Below, piece after piece: positions 27,090 through 35,663 of a DNA stretch of 64,000 nucleotides. Every line of letters begins with the position of its first letter. Position 1 is the first letter of the stretch. The notes beneath the pieces are model-generated. The model was given only the letters and a program-made list of their open reading frames with translations. It did no database searches and had not been told where the DNA came from. Both the position numbers and the translations under genes were made by a program. The DNA is taken from the NCBI GenBank assembly GCA_051748085.1, contig JBNJHA010000007.1, positions 1 through 64,000 on the forward strand, written 5' to 3'. This DNA is from CAYNNQ01 sp051748085. GTDB taxonomy: Bacteria > Desulfobacterota > Desulfovibrionia > Desulfovibrionales > Desulfonatronovibrionaceae.

Positions 27090-28067
27090 ATGATAGCAAA
27101 ACGTTTTCTAATGACTGTATTTCTTCTATTTATAGGACTTTCCGTTATATTCCCGGCTCAGGCCAAAACATTGCGCCTCGGGCATGCCGTGAATACCAAG
27201 AGCCCCTATCATGTAGGGGCCCGGGAATTCGCCGAGTGTCTGCAAAAATCATCGTCCGGCTCCCTCAAGGTAAAAATCTATCCCAACAGGCAGCTTGGAG
27301 ACGAACGAGCCCTTATCGAAGGAATCCGGATGGGAATTGTAGACCTGGTGGTCACTTCCACGGGTCCCCTTTCCAATTTCGCGCCGGATTTCGCGGCATT
27401 GGACGTACCCTATCTGTTTACCGGTTATGATGAAGTCGACTTGGTCCTGGGTGGAAAAACAGGCGAACACTTTCTAAAATCCCTGCGGGACAATGACATC
27501 ATCGGCCTGGCTTTCTGGGAAAATGGTTTCCGGCATGTAACAAACAACAAAAGGCCCGTAGAAATCCCGGCGGACATCAAAGGAATTAAAATCCGGACCA
27601 TGGAAAACAAAATACACATGCGCTGTTTTGACTACCTGGGCGCCCGGGCTCAGGCCCTTCCCTTCGGCGAGGCCCTGGCCGCCCTGCGGCAGGGAGCCCT
27701 TGACGGGCAGGAAAACCCGGTAAATATTATACACGCCTTCAATCTCCAGGAGCTGCAGAAGTATTTGTCCCTGACCGGCCATGTTTACTCTCCGGCTGTC
27801 ATTATCTGTTCGCCAAAGACATGGAAATCTCTTTCCAATGAACAGCAAAACAGGTTGCGCCAATGCGCAGTAAAGGCCGCACAAACCGAAAAGGAATTTA
27901 TCCGCTCCCGGGAACAGAAAATGTTGCAGGAGCTTCAAGACAAGGGAATGTTTATCAATACCGTTGACAAGCAGGCCTTCAGAAAAAAACTGGGGCCCCT
28001 GCGGGAAGAATTTGAAAAGGATATGCCCTGGCTGGAAAAGATAGAAGCGGATTTAAGTCAATACTGA
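27090..28067 (+). CDS. TRAP transporter substrate-binding protein (DctP family)
   Basis: Periplasmic binding subunit of a tripartite ATP-independent transporter, 325 residues with a signal peptide (about 1-25, ending FPAQA). The family motifs are visible: LRLGHAVNTKSPYHVGA at the start, YPNRQLGDERALIEGIRMG, and the GQENPVN region near the carboxylate-binding Arg strand (GIKIRTMENKIHM). AAGGAG seven bases upstream supports ATG 27090. No dctQ or dctM genes are near, so the membrane partner must be elsewhere, or the protein serves as a sensor. Typical ligands are C4-dicarboxylates or other organic acids. Confidence 0.88.
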   Translation: MIAKRFLMTVFLLFIGLSVIFPAQAKTLRLGHAVNTKSPYHVGAREFAECLQKSSSGSLKVKIYPNRQLGDERALIEGIRMGIVDLVVTSTGPLSNFAPDFAALDVPYLFTGYDEVDLVLGGKTGEHFLKSLRDNDIIGLAFWENGFRHVTNNKRPVEIPADIKGIKIRTMENKIHMRCFDYLGARAQALPFGEALAALRQGALDGQENPVNIIHAFNLQELQKYLSLTGHVYSPAVIICSPKTWKSLSNEQQNRLRQCAVKAAQTEKEFIRSREQKMLQELQDKGMFINTVDKQAFRKKLGPLREEFEKDMPWLEKIEADLSQY

Positions 28068-28085
28068 ACGGATACAAATTGTTGA

Positions 28086-29474
28086 TCATTTGCCGATACA
28101 AAAATTATCGAATATGGAATTCAATATGTCCTCATGAACGATTTCACCGGTTATCGCGGATAAAAAATCACAGGCGCAATCAAGTCGCGTTCCCAGGAGG
28201 TCAAAAGGAATCCCCTGTTTAAAATCCCTGAGTAAACCTTCCAGTTCGGCAGCGGCCTTTTTTAAATTATCCTTTTGCCGCGCGTTGGGGACCACAATGC
28301 CCGATTCGGGTTCTGACCTGTCCCCGACAAGGAGTCCGCGAAGGCTGGAAAGGAGGTTTTCGACTCCTTCTCCGGTTTTGGCCGAAACATTTATTATATG
28401 TTTCGGATCTTTTTCGAAAGAAGACGGGTTTAACGGTGCATGATCAGCCAAGTCACTTTTATTGGCGGCGACAAGCACCTTTTTGCCGCTGTAATCGTCT
28501 ATAATCCGTAGATCTTCATCATGAACCCCAATCGTGGAATCAATTACCAGAAGAAGTACATCCGCTTCCAGAATCAGTTCTCGACAGCGCTCCACCCCGG
28601 CCTGCTCGACAACATCCTCCGAATCGCGCAAGCCGGCCGTGTCCACCAGCCTGAGCGGCAAACCCCGGACATTGATTTCTTCCTCGATATAGTCCCGGGT
28701 GGTTCCGGCGATCTCGGTTACAATGGACCGCTGCCGACCAAGTATGCAGTTCATCAAACTCGACTTCCCGGCATTGACCCTGCCGGCCAGAGCGACCATG
28801 GCCCCGTCTTTCCAGACGCTTGCCCGGTCATAATTGGCGATCAGCGTCCGGATGCTGTCAAGGCAATAACCAAGGCGCTCGAAAAAAAACTCCTCCGGGA
28901 AACATTCCAGGTCCTCTTCCGGAAAATCCACTGCCAGACAAAACTGTCTGCGCAAATATTCAAGCTCCCGGGTCAAAACATTGATATTCTCACGCAAAGC
29001 TCCGGAAAGTTTTTCCTGGGCAAAAGCAAGCGAGGAGGAAGTCCTGGCATTTATGACCTCCAAAACGGACTCCGCCTGAGAAAGATCCATGCGCCCGTTT
29101 AAAAGAGCCCTTTTGGTAAATTCGCCGGGCTCGGCCATCCTGCAGCCGCTGCTCAGGCACATCCCAAGTATTTCCTCTATCACCGCCGGTCCGCCATGAC
29201 AATTTATCTCCAGAACATCCTCGCCGGTGTACGATCCCGGTCCGGGCATAAAACTGATCAAAACCTCATCCACGGTCCGCCCCGTTTCCGTCCTGATCCA
29301 TCCGTGGTGTAGTCTGTAAGGTTTAACGCCGGCAAAAGAAGCACAGGCCGGAACAAATATTCTGTTGGCCAAGTCCAGGGCTCCCGGGCCGCTGGCCCTT
29401 ATTATTCCAACACCGCCCACTCCCAGGGGAGTGGCAATCGCGGCTATGGTTTCTACGCCCTGTTCATGCTTCAT
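28086..29474 (-). CDS. mnmE: tRNA-modification GTPase MnmE
   Basis: MnmE (TrmE), 462 residues, with MnmG installs the carboxymethylaminomethyl group on U34 of certain tRNAs. N-terminal folate-binding domain (TIAAIATPLGVGGVGIIRASG; GSYTGEDVLEINCHGGP), central helical domain, G domain with GRVNAGKSSLMN, the switch region with EIAGTTRDYI, DTAGLRDS and ANKSDL, and the C-terminal CIGK with the catalytic Cys. ATG 29474 has no visible Shine-Dalgarno. Its leader is the inverted end GTTCACCAAAAAA of a family A repeat. A terminator separates it from jag. Confidence 0.95.
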   Translation of the reverse strand: MKHEQGVETIAAIATPLGVGGVGIIRASGPGALDLANRIFVPACASFAGVKPYRLHHGWIRTETGRTVDEVLISFMPGPGSYTGEDVLEINCHGGPAVIEEILGMCLSSGCRMAEPGEFTKRALLNGRMDLSQAESVLEVINARTSSSLAFAQEKLSGALRENINVLTRELEYLRRQFCLAVDFPEEDLECFPEEFFFERLGYCLDSIRTLIANYDRASVWKDGAMVALAGRVNAGKSSLMNCILGRQRSIVTEIAGTTRDYIEEEINVRGLPLRLVDTAGLRDSEDVVEQAGVERCRELILEADVLLLVIDSTIGVHDEDLRIIDDYSGKKVLVAANKSDLADHAPLNPSSFEKDPKHIINVSAKTGEGVENLLSSLRGLLVGDRSEPESGIVVPNARQKDNLKKAAAELEGLLRDFKQGIPFDLLGTRLDCACDFLSAITGEIVHEDILNSIFDNFCIGK

Positions 29475-29508
29475 TTTTTTGGTGAACAATTACCATTTTT
29501 AAACTTCT

Positions 29509-29541
29509 AAAAAAAGCGGAGAAACCTTTCTCCGCTTTTTG
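29509..29541 (-). terminator. Rho-independent terminator after jag
   Basis: Inverted repeat AAGCGGAGAAA / TTTCTCCGCTT with a two-base centre and flanking A- and T-runs on both sides, so it can act in either direction. On the minus strand it ends the rpmH-to-jag transcript 58 bases after jag and before mnmE. Confidence 0.8.
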
Positions 29542-29598
29542 ACAAATGCTGTAATTCAAACTTCGGCCTGTATCGTCGGCTCTCCGGCAATCTTTGCC

Positions 29599-30276
29599 TT
29601 ATGCCTCTTGCCGAGCCGAAGCATTTTGCTGTCTATCCTTCTTTTTCCTGGGCATGATCAGCACCCTTTTAAAAGGCCCATCCCCCTTGCTTCTTGTCTG
29701 AACGGATTTATCTTCCTGAAGGGCCATATGCACCACCCGGCGATGAAAGGCGCTTAAAGGCTGCGTGCTCATTACCCTGCCCGCCTGTTTGGCTTTACTC
29801 GCCAAATGCTGAGCCGTGCTTTCCAATTTTTCCTGCTGCTTGCGCCTGAAATCGCCGCTATCCAATTGAACACGGGCGGTTCCGGGCCATTTGCGGGCGA
29901 TAATCCTGTTGGCTATGTACTGCAGCGCGGTTATGGTTTGTCCGTCCCGGCCGATCAAAAGACCGGAATTATCGTCATCCTCGATTACGACCTGAATCGG
30001 ATCCTCTTCAATTTCAATGCGAAATTTCGCTTCTTCGACCATACCCTGGGTCAGGGTAGAAATAATATCCCGGATATCCGCCTCGAGCTCCTCGAAATTA
30101 TTACGCTTGCGGGCACTTATCTCGGCCTTTTTTACCCCGACCAGCCCAAAAATTCCCGATGATCCCCCGGTAACAATTTCAATCTCCAGGTCATCACGTT
30201 CTGCTTTAAAATATTCGCAGGCCTCCTCTATGGCCTCGTCAACGTCCTTGCCCCAAAACTGCTTGAATTGCTCCAT
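29599..30276 (-). CDS. jag: Jag/KhpB-type RNA-binding protein (Jag-N, KH, R3H)
   Basis: 225-residue protein normally encoded next to yidC. The Jag-N domain (about 1-50) contains the family motif SSGIFGLVGVKKAEI. A KH domain has LIGRDGQTITALQYIANRI with the GRDG loop. An R3H domain near the end has FHRRVVHMALQE. It is an RNA-binding protein; in Gram-positives KhpB/Jag affects cell elongation. ATG 30276 has AGGAGT five bases upstream and is preferred over GTG 30282. Confidence 0.93.
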   Translation of the reverse strand: MEQFKQFWGKDVDEAIEEACEYFKAERDDLEIEIVTGGSSGIFGLVGVKKAEISARKRNNFEELEADIRDIISTLTQGMVEEAKFRIEIEEDPIQVVIEDDDNSGLLIGRDGQTITALQYIANRIIARKWPGTARVQLDSGDFRRKQQEKLESTAQHLASKAKQAGRVMSTQPLSAFHRRVVHMALQEDKSVQTRSKGDGPFKRVLIMPRKKKDRQQNASARQEA

Positions 30277-30587
30277 GCTCACTCCTTATTCGCAGTCTGT
30301 TTGCGCCCGGTATGCTTTTTTCAATGAATAGCAATTGTCGCTTCATGTTTTTCATTTCAGTCACTTGATTTTGCCTCGATATGCGCATTGACCTGGACTC
30401 GCACCTTACCTGCTAAATAGTTTCCAACCGGGGAGGTAAAACCGCATCTGCATGCGCCGATCCTGCTCACCCGAAGACTATGATTCAAACTGTTCTAAAA
30501 TCGTACGAATCATTTTGCGCCGTGTAAATAATAAAGACAATTGCGTGCCGGGCATGATAATAAAATTTTTATTGAAAGACCTCGTTC
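30277..30587. other. Gap between yidC and jag
   Basis: No ORF, RNA gene or strong hairpin recognised in this 311-base stretch. Sequence shows none of the repeat families clearly. It may carry a separate jag promoter. Confidence 0.4.
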
Positions 30588-32225
30588 TCAGTCCTGTTTT
30601 TTCATCATCCACCATTGCTGGGCTATGGACAACACATTGTTGATCAGCCAGTAAACCACCAGTCCGGAGGGAAAACTCAGAAATATGAACGTAAAAATAA
30701 CCGGCATAAAAAGCATGATCTTGGCCTGAGTCGGATCTCCCGGCGATGGGGTCATTTTCTGCTGAATAAACATTGTCGCCCCCATGACTAGAGGGGTTAT
30801 GTACAACGGATCCTTGGCTGAAAGATCGGCAAGCCAGACAATGTCCGTAAACGGCAAATAATAAATAAATGAAGCGTGTCTAAGTTCGATCGCACTCAAA
30901 AGCGCCTGATAAAGAGCAATGAACACCGGAATCTGGACAAGCATGGGCAGACACCCTCCGGCCGGATTGACTTTATAGGTCTTGTACAGACGCATCATCT
31001 CTTCATTCATCTTTTGCCGGTCACCCTTGTACTTTTCCTTGACCTTGGCCATCATCGGCTGGATTTTCTTCATCTTGTTCATCGACTTGTAGCTCTTCTG
31101 GGACAACGGCCAAAAGATAATCTTTATGATGATCGTCAAAATAATGATCGCGATGCCGTAATTGCCGGTATACTGGTAGAAAAATTTGAGTACCTGCATA
31201 AGCGGCTTGGCTATAATATCAAAAGCCGACCAGCCGTACTTCAGGGAAGCCACGAAATTATTGGGAACTTTTTCCAGCTGCGACTTTTTCTTGGGCCCCA
31301 TATAATAAGTGCAGGTCATTTTCTGGGCGGAATTTTCAAAAATTTCCAGCTCCCGCGTAAGGGCCAGCCGATATATCCCGTCTTCGAGCCGAGCCTTGAA
31401 ATACATGTCCGAAGAATCGGGAATGAGTCCAAGCAGAAAATAATTACTGGAAATTATGCCCCAGTCTACAGATTTCTCGGTTTGGATACCGATTTCCCGA
31501 AGATCGTCCTCGTCATCTTCCTCGTCTACTCCGTCCTTGTCCATGAACATGATCCGCGTCCGGTTATAGCGGTTATCGTCACCGGTCAGGGAAGGAGTTG
31601 AAAGGGCAAAGGCAAGCTCTCCGTCCATCCGTCTTCCAGCGGTATCGACAACTGTCAATTCTTCTTCGATCTGATAGGAGTCGCCCTTGAAAATAAGCTT
31701 GCGGATAAACTGCAGTCCATCCATTCGGCCGATGAATTCAAGAGACTTCTCTTCACCGGACTTTATATCCAGGTCATGCCCTTCAAAGGCCCATTTTCCC
31801 TTTGCCCAGGTTTGCTGCCTGTTCCAAATCAAGCCCATGGGGCCCTTGGACAGGGCTTTCGGGGTTATCAAGTCTACCTGCGGAGAATCCGACTCCATAC
31901 TTTCTTTGTATTTCTTAAGCACAAAGTGCTTAACAATTCCGCCCTGGGAATTAAAGACAGCCTTGTAAAGCGGAGTTTCAATCCGAACCTCGCGTCCCGC
32001 ATCCGGGACAAAATCATCCAATTGTTCAGCTGAACCCTGGCCGGCAGTCGACTCGCTTTGATCCCCGGAGCCGCCGGCTTGCCGTTGAACGCCGGAGGGA
32101 CTGGATTTTGTGTCCGAAGAATCCGGAGATTGCTGTACCGGAGGTACCGGAGGAAAAAGCACATTCCAGAATACCAGTACAATAATACACAAACTTACTG
32201 CAAAAAATATACGTTTATTATCCAT
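30588..32225 (-). CDS. yidC: Membrane protein insertase YidC
   Basis: YidC/Oxa1 insertase, 545 residues, inserts and folds inner-membrane proteins with or without Sec. Gram-negative layout: first helix (about 6-25), a low-complexity Ser/Gln/Pro linker, the large periplasmic beta domain, then the conserved five-helix core with YTGNYGIAIIILTIIIKII, KYKGDRQKMNEEMMRLYKTY and GGCLPMLVQIPVFIALYQ. Ends with the basic tail WWMMKKQD. ATG 32225 overlaps yidD by eight bases. Confidence 0.95.
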   Translation of the reverse strand: MDNKRIFFAVSLCIIVLVFWNVLFPPVPPVQQSPDSSDTKSSPSGVQRQAGGSGDQSESTAGQGSAEQLDDFVPDAGREVRIETPLYKAVFNSQGGIVKHFVLKKYKESMESDSPQVDLITPKALSKGPMGLIWNRQQTWAKGKWAFEGHDLDIKSGEEKSLEFIGRMDGLQFIRKLIFKGDSYQIEEELTVVDTAGRRMDGELAFALSTPSLTGDDNRYNRTRIMFMDKDGVDEEDDEDDLREIGIQTEKSVDWGIISSNYFLLGLIPDSSDMYFKARLEDGIYRLALTRELEIFENSAQKMTCTYYMGPKKKSQLEKVPNNFVASLKYGWSAFDIIAKPLMQVLKFFYQYTGNYGIAIIILTIIIKIIFWPLSQKSYKSMNKMKKIQPMMAKVKEKYKGDRQKMNEEMMRLYKTYKVNPAGGCLPMLVQIPVFIALYQALLSAIELRHASFIYYLPFTDIVWLADLSAKDPLYITPLVMGATMFIQQKMTPSPGDPTQAKIMLFMPVIFTFIFLSFPSGLVVYWLINNVLSIAQQWWMMKKQD

Positions 32226-32478
32226 GGGTTCTTTTAACTCCAAATAAAGATTTCCAGCCAAAATGCTCGGGCACCGGGTCTACTCCTCCCCTGCAAAGAG
32301 GATTGCACCTCAAAATGCGCAGAACGGCGAGAATAATGCCCGCGAGCGGGCCATGTTCATGAATGGCTTGTTCGGCATAGCTGGAGCAGGTGGGATAAAA
32401 TCGACAACAGGGGGAATAAAAAGGCGAGATGCATGCACGATAACCCGCCAGAATAAGAAGGAAGATTTTTTTTACCAT
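32218..32478 (-). CDS. yidD: Membrane protein insertion efficiency factor YidD
   Basis: 86-residue basic membrane-associated protein with the invariant YidD pattern YRACISPFYSPCCRFYPTC followed by SSYAEQAIHEHGPLAG and LRILRCNPLCRGGVDPVP. Assists YidC-dependent insertion. Lies between rnpA and yidC, as in most bacteria, and its stop overlaps the yidC start. Confidence 0.95.
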   Translation of the reverse strand: MVKKIFLLILAGYRACISPFYSPCCRFYPTCSSYAEQAIHEHGPLAGIILAVLRILRCNPLCRGGVDPVPEHFGWKSLFGVKRTHG

Positions 32479-32517
32479 TACCTTACGCCACAGACTTCCA
32501 ATCCGGCAGCCTTTTAG

Positions 32518-32556
32518 TTGGTTTCCATCCGAAATTTTAAAATTCTGGACAAGAAA
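32518..32556. repeat. TTTCCATCCGGAAA palindrome (family E), degenerate copy
   Basis: Reads TTGGTTTCCATCCGAAATTT then AAATTCTGGACAAGAA. It lies in the rnpA-yidD gap, so the operon mRNA carries it. Confidence 0.55.
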
Positions 32557-32699
32557 GCAGCCGATTTAGGGTCCGGAAATGATATCTCATATCGTTTAAC
32601 AAAAAATCCAAACAATTAAGCACAAGACGATCGCAAAACGCGACTAAACAATTGCCCGATTGATAAAGTTAAACGGAAAAAGTCATTTCCGAATAAATA

Positions 32700-33068
32700 T
32701 TATTTATTAAAGCCATTTCTGCCGATCCGGGCGGTTATTCTGTCTAAAAGGGGAAGCAATTCATCCCGCACCAGATAATAATTCAACTCAGGAATCGGGG
32801 CCGCCCTTTTCACGACTACGACGATATCCGCTTCCAGGCCGATTTCGTGCTGATTTACTCGAAACACTTCTCGCACAAGCCGCTTTATTCGATTGCGCTT
32901 GACCGCATTCCCGGTTTTTCTGCTGGCTGCTATCCCCAGTCGCCAGTGTTGACCGGCTACCGGCAGGACAAAAACAATAAAATTGCGGGCCAAAAAACGC
33001 CGTCCCCTGGAATAACAGATTTGATAATCGGATCTGGACGTAATTTTGAACCCGCGGGGGAAAATCAG
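32700..33068 (-). CDS. rnpA: Ribonuclease P protein component, non-canonical start
   Basis: RNase P protein, about 122 residues, the protein cofactor that helps the RNA subunit remove tRNA 5' leaders. The conserved core is clear: FKITSRSDYQICYSRGRR at the N-terminus, RLGIAASRKTGNAVKRNRIKR (the RNR motif) and REVFR. No ATG, GTG or TTG exists in frame anywhere near the N-terminus. The nearest is a TTG at 33218, upstream of rpmH, which would make a 172-residue protein overlapping all of rpmH. Candidates at the family's normal start are GTC 33074, CTG 33068 and ATT 33065, directly at the rpmH stop. I list CTG 33068; the start is uncertain, the gene itself is not. Confidence 0.88.
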   Translation of the reverse strand: MIFPRGFKITSRSDYQICYSRGRRFLARNFIVFVLPVAGQHWRLGIAASRKTGNAVKRNRIKRLVREVFRVNQHEIGLEADIVVVVKRAAPIPELNYYLVRDELLPLLDRITARIGRNGFNK

Positions 33069-33199
33069 ACTGACAGCCGTTTGCGGCCTTTGGCCCGGCG
33101 ACGGCGCAATACTGCCCGCCCATTCCGTGTTCTGGAACGGACCAGAAATCCGTGTGTTCTTTTGCGTTTGATATTGCTCGGTTGATATGTCCTTTTCAT
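33065..33199 (-). CDS. rpmH: 50S ribosomal protein L34
   Basis: 44-residue L34, nearly invariant: starts MKRTYQPSNIKRKRTHGFLV and ends RRAKGRKRLSV. AGGAGA eight bases before ATG 33199 is a strong ribosome site. First gene of the cluster rpmH-rnpA-yidD-yidC-jag. It overlaps or abuts rnpA in another frame. Confidence 0.97.
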   Translation of the reverse strand: MKRTYQPSNIKRKRTHGFLVRSRTRNGRAVLRRRRAKGRKRLSV

Positions 33200-33480
33200 T
33201 TCGATATCTCCTGTTCAATCTAATGTCCTAAAAAATTTACCTGATTCTCAAGGCCCGCGAAAAAAACAAATTCAGAGTATAATCTAAGAATGTTAACGGG
33301 GCCCGGCGACTAAAATTTTATTCAATATACTTAAAAGATTCACGTGAACAGAAACGACTATTATTTCTGATCGGCAATGTCAAATATGATTATGCGCGAA
33401 AAGAAATTGCCGACTTTAAAACTGCCCCGAATCCTTGAAGATATTGTTTACAAATCATATGTAGAAAATGCCTGTCCCGA
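33200..33480. other. rpmH upstream region
   Basis: Lies between the end of marC and rpmH, so it should hold the strong promoter for the rpmH operon. TTGACA occurs on the minus strand near 33385-33390, but the nearest -10-like hexamer is only 14 bases away, so I do not assign it. No dnaA gene or DnaA-box cluster was recognised. Confidence 0.35.
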
Positions 33481-34059
33481 CTAGCCCAAATAAGCCATTA
33501 TCCCCTTACGGATAATCATTACCGAAATTGAAGCCAAAAGCAGGCTGGCAAGTTTGGATATGACTTTGGAGCCGGTGGAACCAAGAATCTTGTGCAATGG
33601 TCTGGACATCCAAAAAACTATGCTCGCTAAAATTATATTGGCCGTAACCGCCAGGGTCGTGGAAACAAAGCCATGTTCACTCATAAGCAAAAGAGAAGTT
33701 GTCATCAGGGCAGGGCCGGCGATTAAAGGAACACCGAGAGGAACCGCCCCTACTTCTGCCGGGTTTATCCTTCTTCGAACCTTATCCGCAGAAATGATAT
33801 CCGTGATTGACATAACCAAAAGCAAAATCCCTCCGGCGACCATAAAATCGGCAACGGTCAACCCGAGCAGGCGCAAAAGATAAGTGCCCCCGATTAAAAA
33901 AAGAATGGCCACCACAAGAGCGGTGACAAAAGATTGAATAATGACCCGCTTGAGTTCCTTCTGCCCCATGCCTTCGGTAAAAGTCATAAACAGCGGCAAG
34001 ATCCCCAATGGGTCCACCGCTACAAAGATCGGAACAAAACAGAGAAAAAATTCTTTCAT
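33481..34059 (-). CDS. MarC-family integral membrane protein
   Basis: 192-residue protein with about six membrane helices. Family signature FVAVDPLGILPLFMTFTEGM near the N-terminus and AVPLGVPLIAGPALMTTSLL in the middle. The family's activity is unknown despite its old name (multiple antibiotic resistance). Lies upstream of, and in the same direction as, the rpmH cluster, but 281 bases away and likely separate. Confidence 0.88.
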   Translation of the reverse strand: MKEFFLCFVPIFVAVDPLGILPLFMTFTEGMGQKELKRVIIQSFVTALVVAILFLIGGTYLLRLLGLTVADFMVAGGILLLVMSITDIISADKVRRRINPAEVGAVPLGVPLIAGPALMTTSLLLMSEHGFVSTTLAVTANIILASIVFWMSRPLHKILGSTGSKVISKLASLLLASISVMIIRKGIMAYLG

Positions 34060-34081
34060 ACCATAACTCTGCTGACAAATT

Positions 34082-34182
34082 GAAACTATTCACCAAACTA
34101 ATAATTCACCGCATTTTTTGCGTAAATTTGCGGCAGGCCGTAAACTTAAACTCGTAAAAAACCTGGAGAACAAATACCCGAA
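34082..34182. repeat. GTTCACC-ended element (family A)
   Basis: AACTATTCACCAAACTAAT, then ATTCACCGCATTTTTTGCG and GCGGCAGGCCG; the right part is worn (AACCTGGAGAACAAATAC). Copy between marC and the 65-residue gene. A further worn right end (AAAAAAATTGGCAAACAGAC) is at about 34712-34733. Confidence 0.65.
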
Positions 34183-34221
34183 TGGAAACCAAAAAAATGG
34201 GCTCCAATCCGAAACAAACAG

Positions 34222-34248
34222 TTGACAAGCACTCAAACCGGCTATAGG
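34222..34248 (+). promoter_or_regulatory. Candidate sigma-70 promoter for the 65-aa gene
   Basis: TTGACA at 34222-34227 and TATAGG at 34243-34248 with a 15-base spacer, slightly short. It would start a leader of about 65 bases before ATG 34318. Confidence 0.4.
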
Positions 34249-34317
34249 TGGTTTCGTCCCCGGGAGGGGAAAATTTGAAAATCTACGGCAAACCAACTAA
34301 GCACAAAAGAGGAATCC

Positions 34318-34515
34318 ATGAGAGAAATTACCGCGTTTCTTGCAACCCAGCAAACAACGCGAAAAAAACATTCAAATCTGTATGCCTGGTCACGCAAACT
34401 GCGTCGCAAATGCCTGGACTACATGAAAACCCAGTCCGCATTGCTGGAAAAAAAGACCGTGATGGTTGGGCGTTATTATCAGGGGGTGCCTAAACCCGCC
34501 ACCTGGAGTCGTTAG
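34318..34515 (+). CDS. 65-residue basic protein of unknown function, monocistronic
   Basis: Short, strongly basic, Thr/Lys/Arg-rich protein (QTTRKKHSNLYAWSRKLRRK) ending VMVGRYYQGVPKPATWSR. No signal peptide or membrane helix. It has every mark of a true gene: a candidate promoter, GAGGA five to six bases before ATG, and a strong terminator 55 bases after the stop. It stands alone between leftward genes. The helix-like basic stretch and the YYQGVPKPATW tail suggest nucleic acid or ribosome binding, but that is guesswork. I do not recognise a named family. Confidence 0.75.
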   Translation: MREITAFLATQQTTRKKHSNLYAWSRKLRRKCLDYMKTQSALLEKKTVMVGRYYQGVPKPATWSR

Positions 34516-34567
34516 CATCATCCTGGTCGCATTCGGTCCATTTTTCCGACCGTTCCGACAAACTGCA

Positions 34568-34597
34568 AGACCCGCTGAAAAAGCGGGTCTTTTTTTA
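34568..34597 (+). terminator. Rho-independent terminator
   Basis: AGACCCGC / GCGGGTCT stem with a TGAAAAA loop and a run of eight Ts. Ends the transcript of the 65-residue gene. Confidence 0.92.
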
Positions 34598-34736
34598 CTT
34601 TAATACCAGTACAACAGCCGCCATTCCGCTTATATCTACAAACCCGATCCGGTTGTTTCGAGATCTTTCAGCAGACTGAAGCCTGACTCGGAAAACGGAA
34701 AAAACACAGAACAAAAAAATTGGCAAACAGACACAT

Positions 34737-35573
34737 TCAAATTACCAATTCCTGATCCTGCGCAACGGCGAAACATTCAACCTTTGGATTCAATGTCCGC
34801 AGTTCATCCCTGGCCTCCCGTTCCATTTTAAAAATATCACTGTCCTGTCGATCCTGGTTGTGATGAAACAGACCCAGACGGGCAACCCCGGCTTTTGCTG
34901 CCAGAGCGATGGCGTCCGTGGCGCGGGAATGTCCCCAGGTTCTGGTCATTGAATAATCCTCGACAGTGAACTCGGCATCATGGACCAAAAGATCCGCCTT
35001 TTTGCAAAAATCAGCATAGCCGGAAAATTCCAATCCTCCCCTGTGCCTGAAATCCAGTTCATTATCCGTAAGGAAAACAAATTTTTTATCCTGCTCGCGA
35101 AAACTGAAACCAACGCCTAGATTGGGATGGGACAAGGGCACCGGACTAATGCGCATCCCGGAAATCTGTACTTCGTCTCTGCATTGAATATAGTTGATGT
35201 CGGCTTTGAGGTCCTGCGCGCGAACCGGAAAATGAGGCGCCTTGAAGACATCAAAAAGCAGTTCGCGCACATTTCCCTGCCAGCGGGGATAACCGTAGAG
35301 CAATATCTCGATTTTTTCGTCATGCAGTAATTTCAAAAAAGGAAATCCGATTATATGGTCCCAATGCGTATGGGTCAGAAACAGGTGGATCCGGGATATA
35401 CCGGACTGCAGAAGGCTGTTTCCCAGCCTGCGCAAGCCCGAACCACAGTCGACAATAATCAAATCGTTTGAGGCGTTACGTACCTCCAGACATGGAGTAT
35501 CTCCTCCAAAATGTGTGTACTCCGGACCCGAAACAGGAACCGAACCCCGTACTCCCCAAAATTTTATATACAT
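34737..35573 (-). CDS. MBL-fold metallohydrolase
   Basis: 278-residue metallo-beta-lactamase-fold enzyme. The N-terminus MYIKFWGVRGSVPVSGPEY with FGGDTPCLEV is typical of the PhnP/ElaC-like branch. Metal ligands: HTHWDH (about 69-74), His in PLSHPN, Asp in VHDAEF, and HSRATDAIALAAKA near the end. Such proteins are phosphodiesterases or hydrolases; the substrate is unknown. Monocistronic by position. Confidence 0.85.
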   Translation of the reverse strand: MYIKFWGVRGSVPVSGPEYTHFGGDTPCLEVRNASNDLIIVDCGSGLRRLGNSLLQSGISRIHLFLTHTHWDHIIGFPFLKLLHDEKIEILLYGYPRWQGNVRELLFDVFKAPHFPVRAQDLKADINYIQCRDEVQISGMRISPVPLSHPNLGVGFSFREQDKKFVFLTDNELDFRHRGGLEFSGYADFCKKADLLVHDAEFTVEDYSMTRTWGHSRATDAIALAAKAGVARLGLFHHNQDRQDSDIFKMEREARDELRTLNPKVECFAVAQDQELVI

Positions 35574-35663
35574 CGACTCTATTCCATCATTTTATAAACT
35601 ACCCACTGAATTTTGATTTCATACTTTAGTAATCTTGGCAATACTTTGCTTATTACAAAAAAG

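Noticed and set aside
33360..33400. TTGACA promoter for rpmH
   Set aside because: The nearest -10-like hexamer is only 14 bases away, so I did not call it as a promoter.
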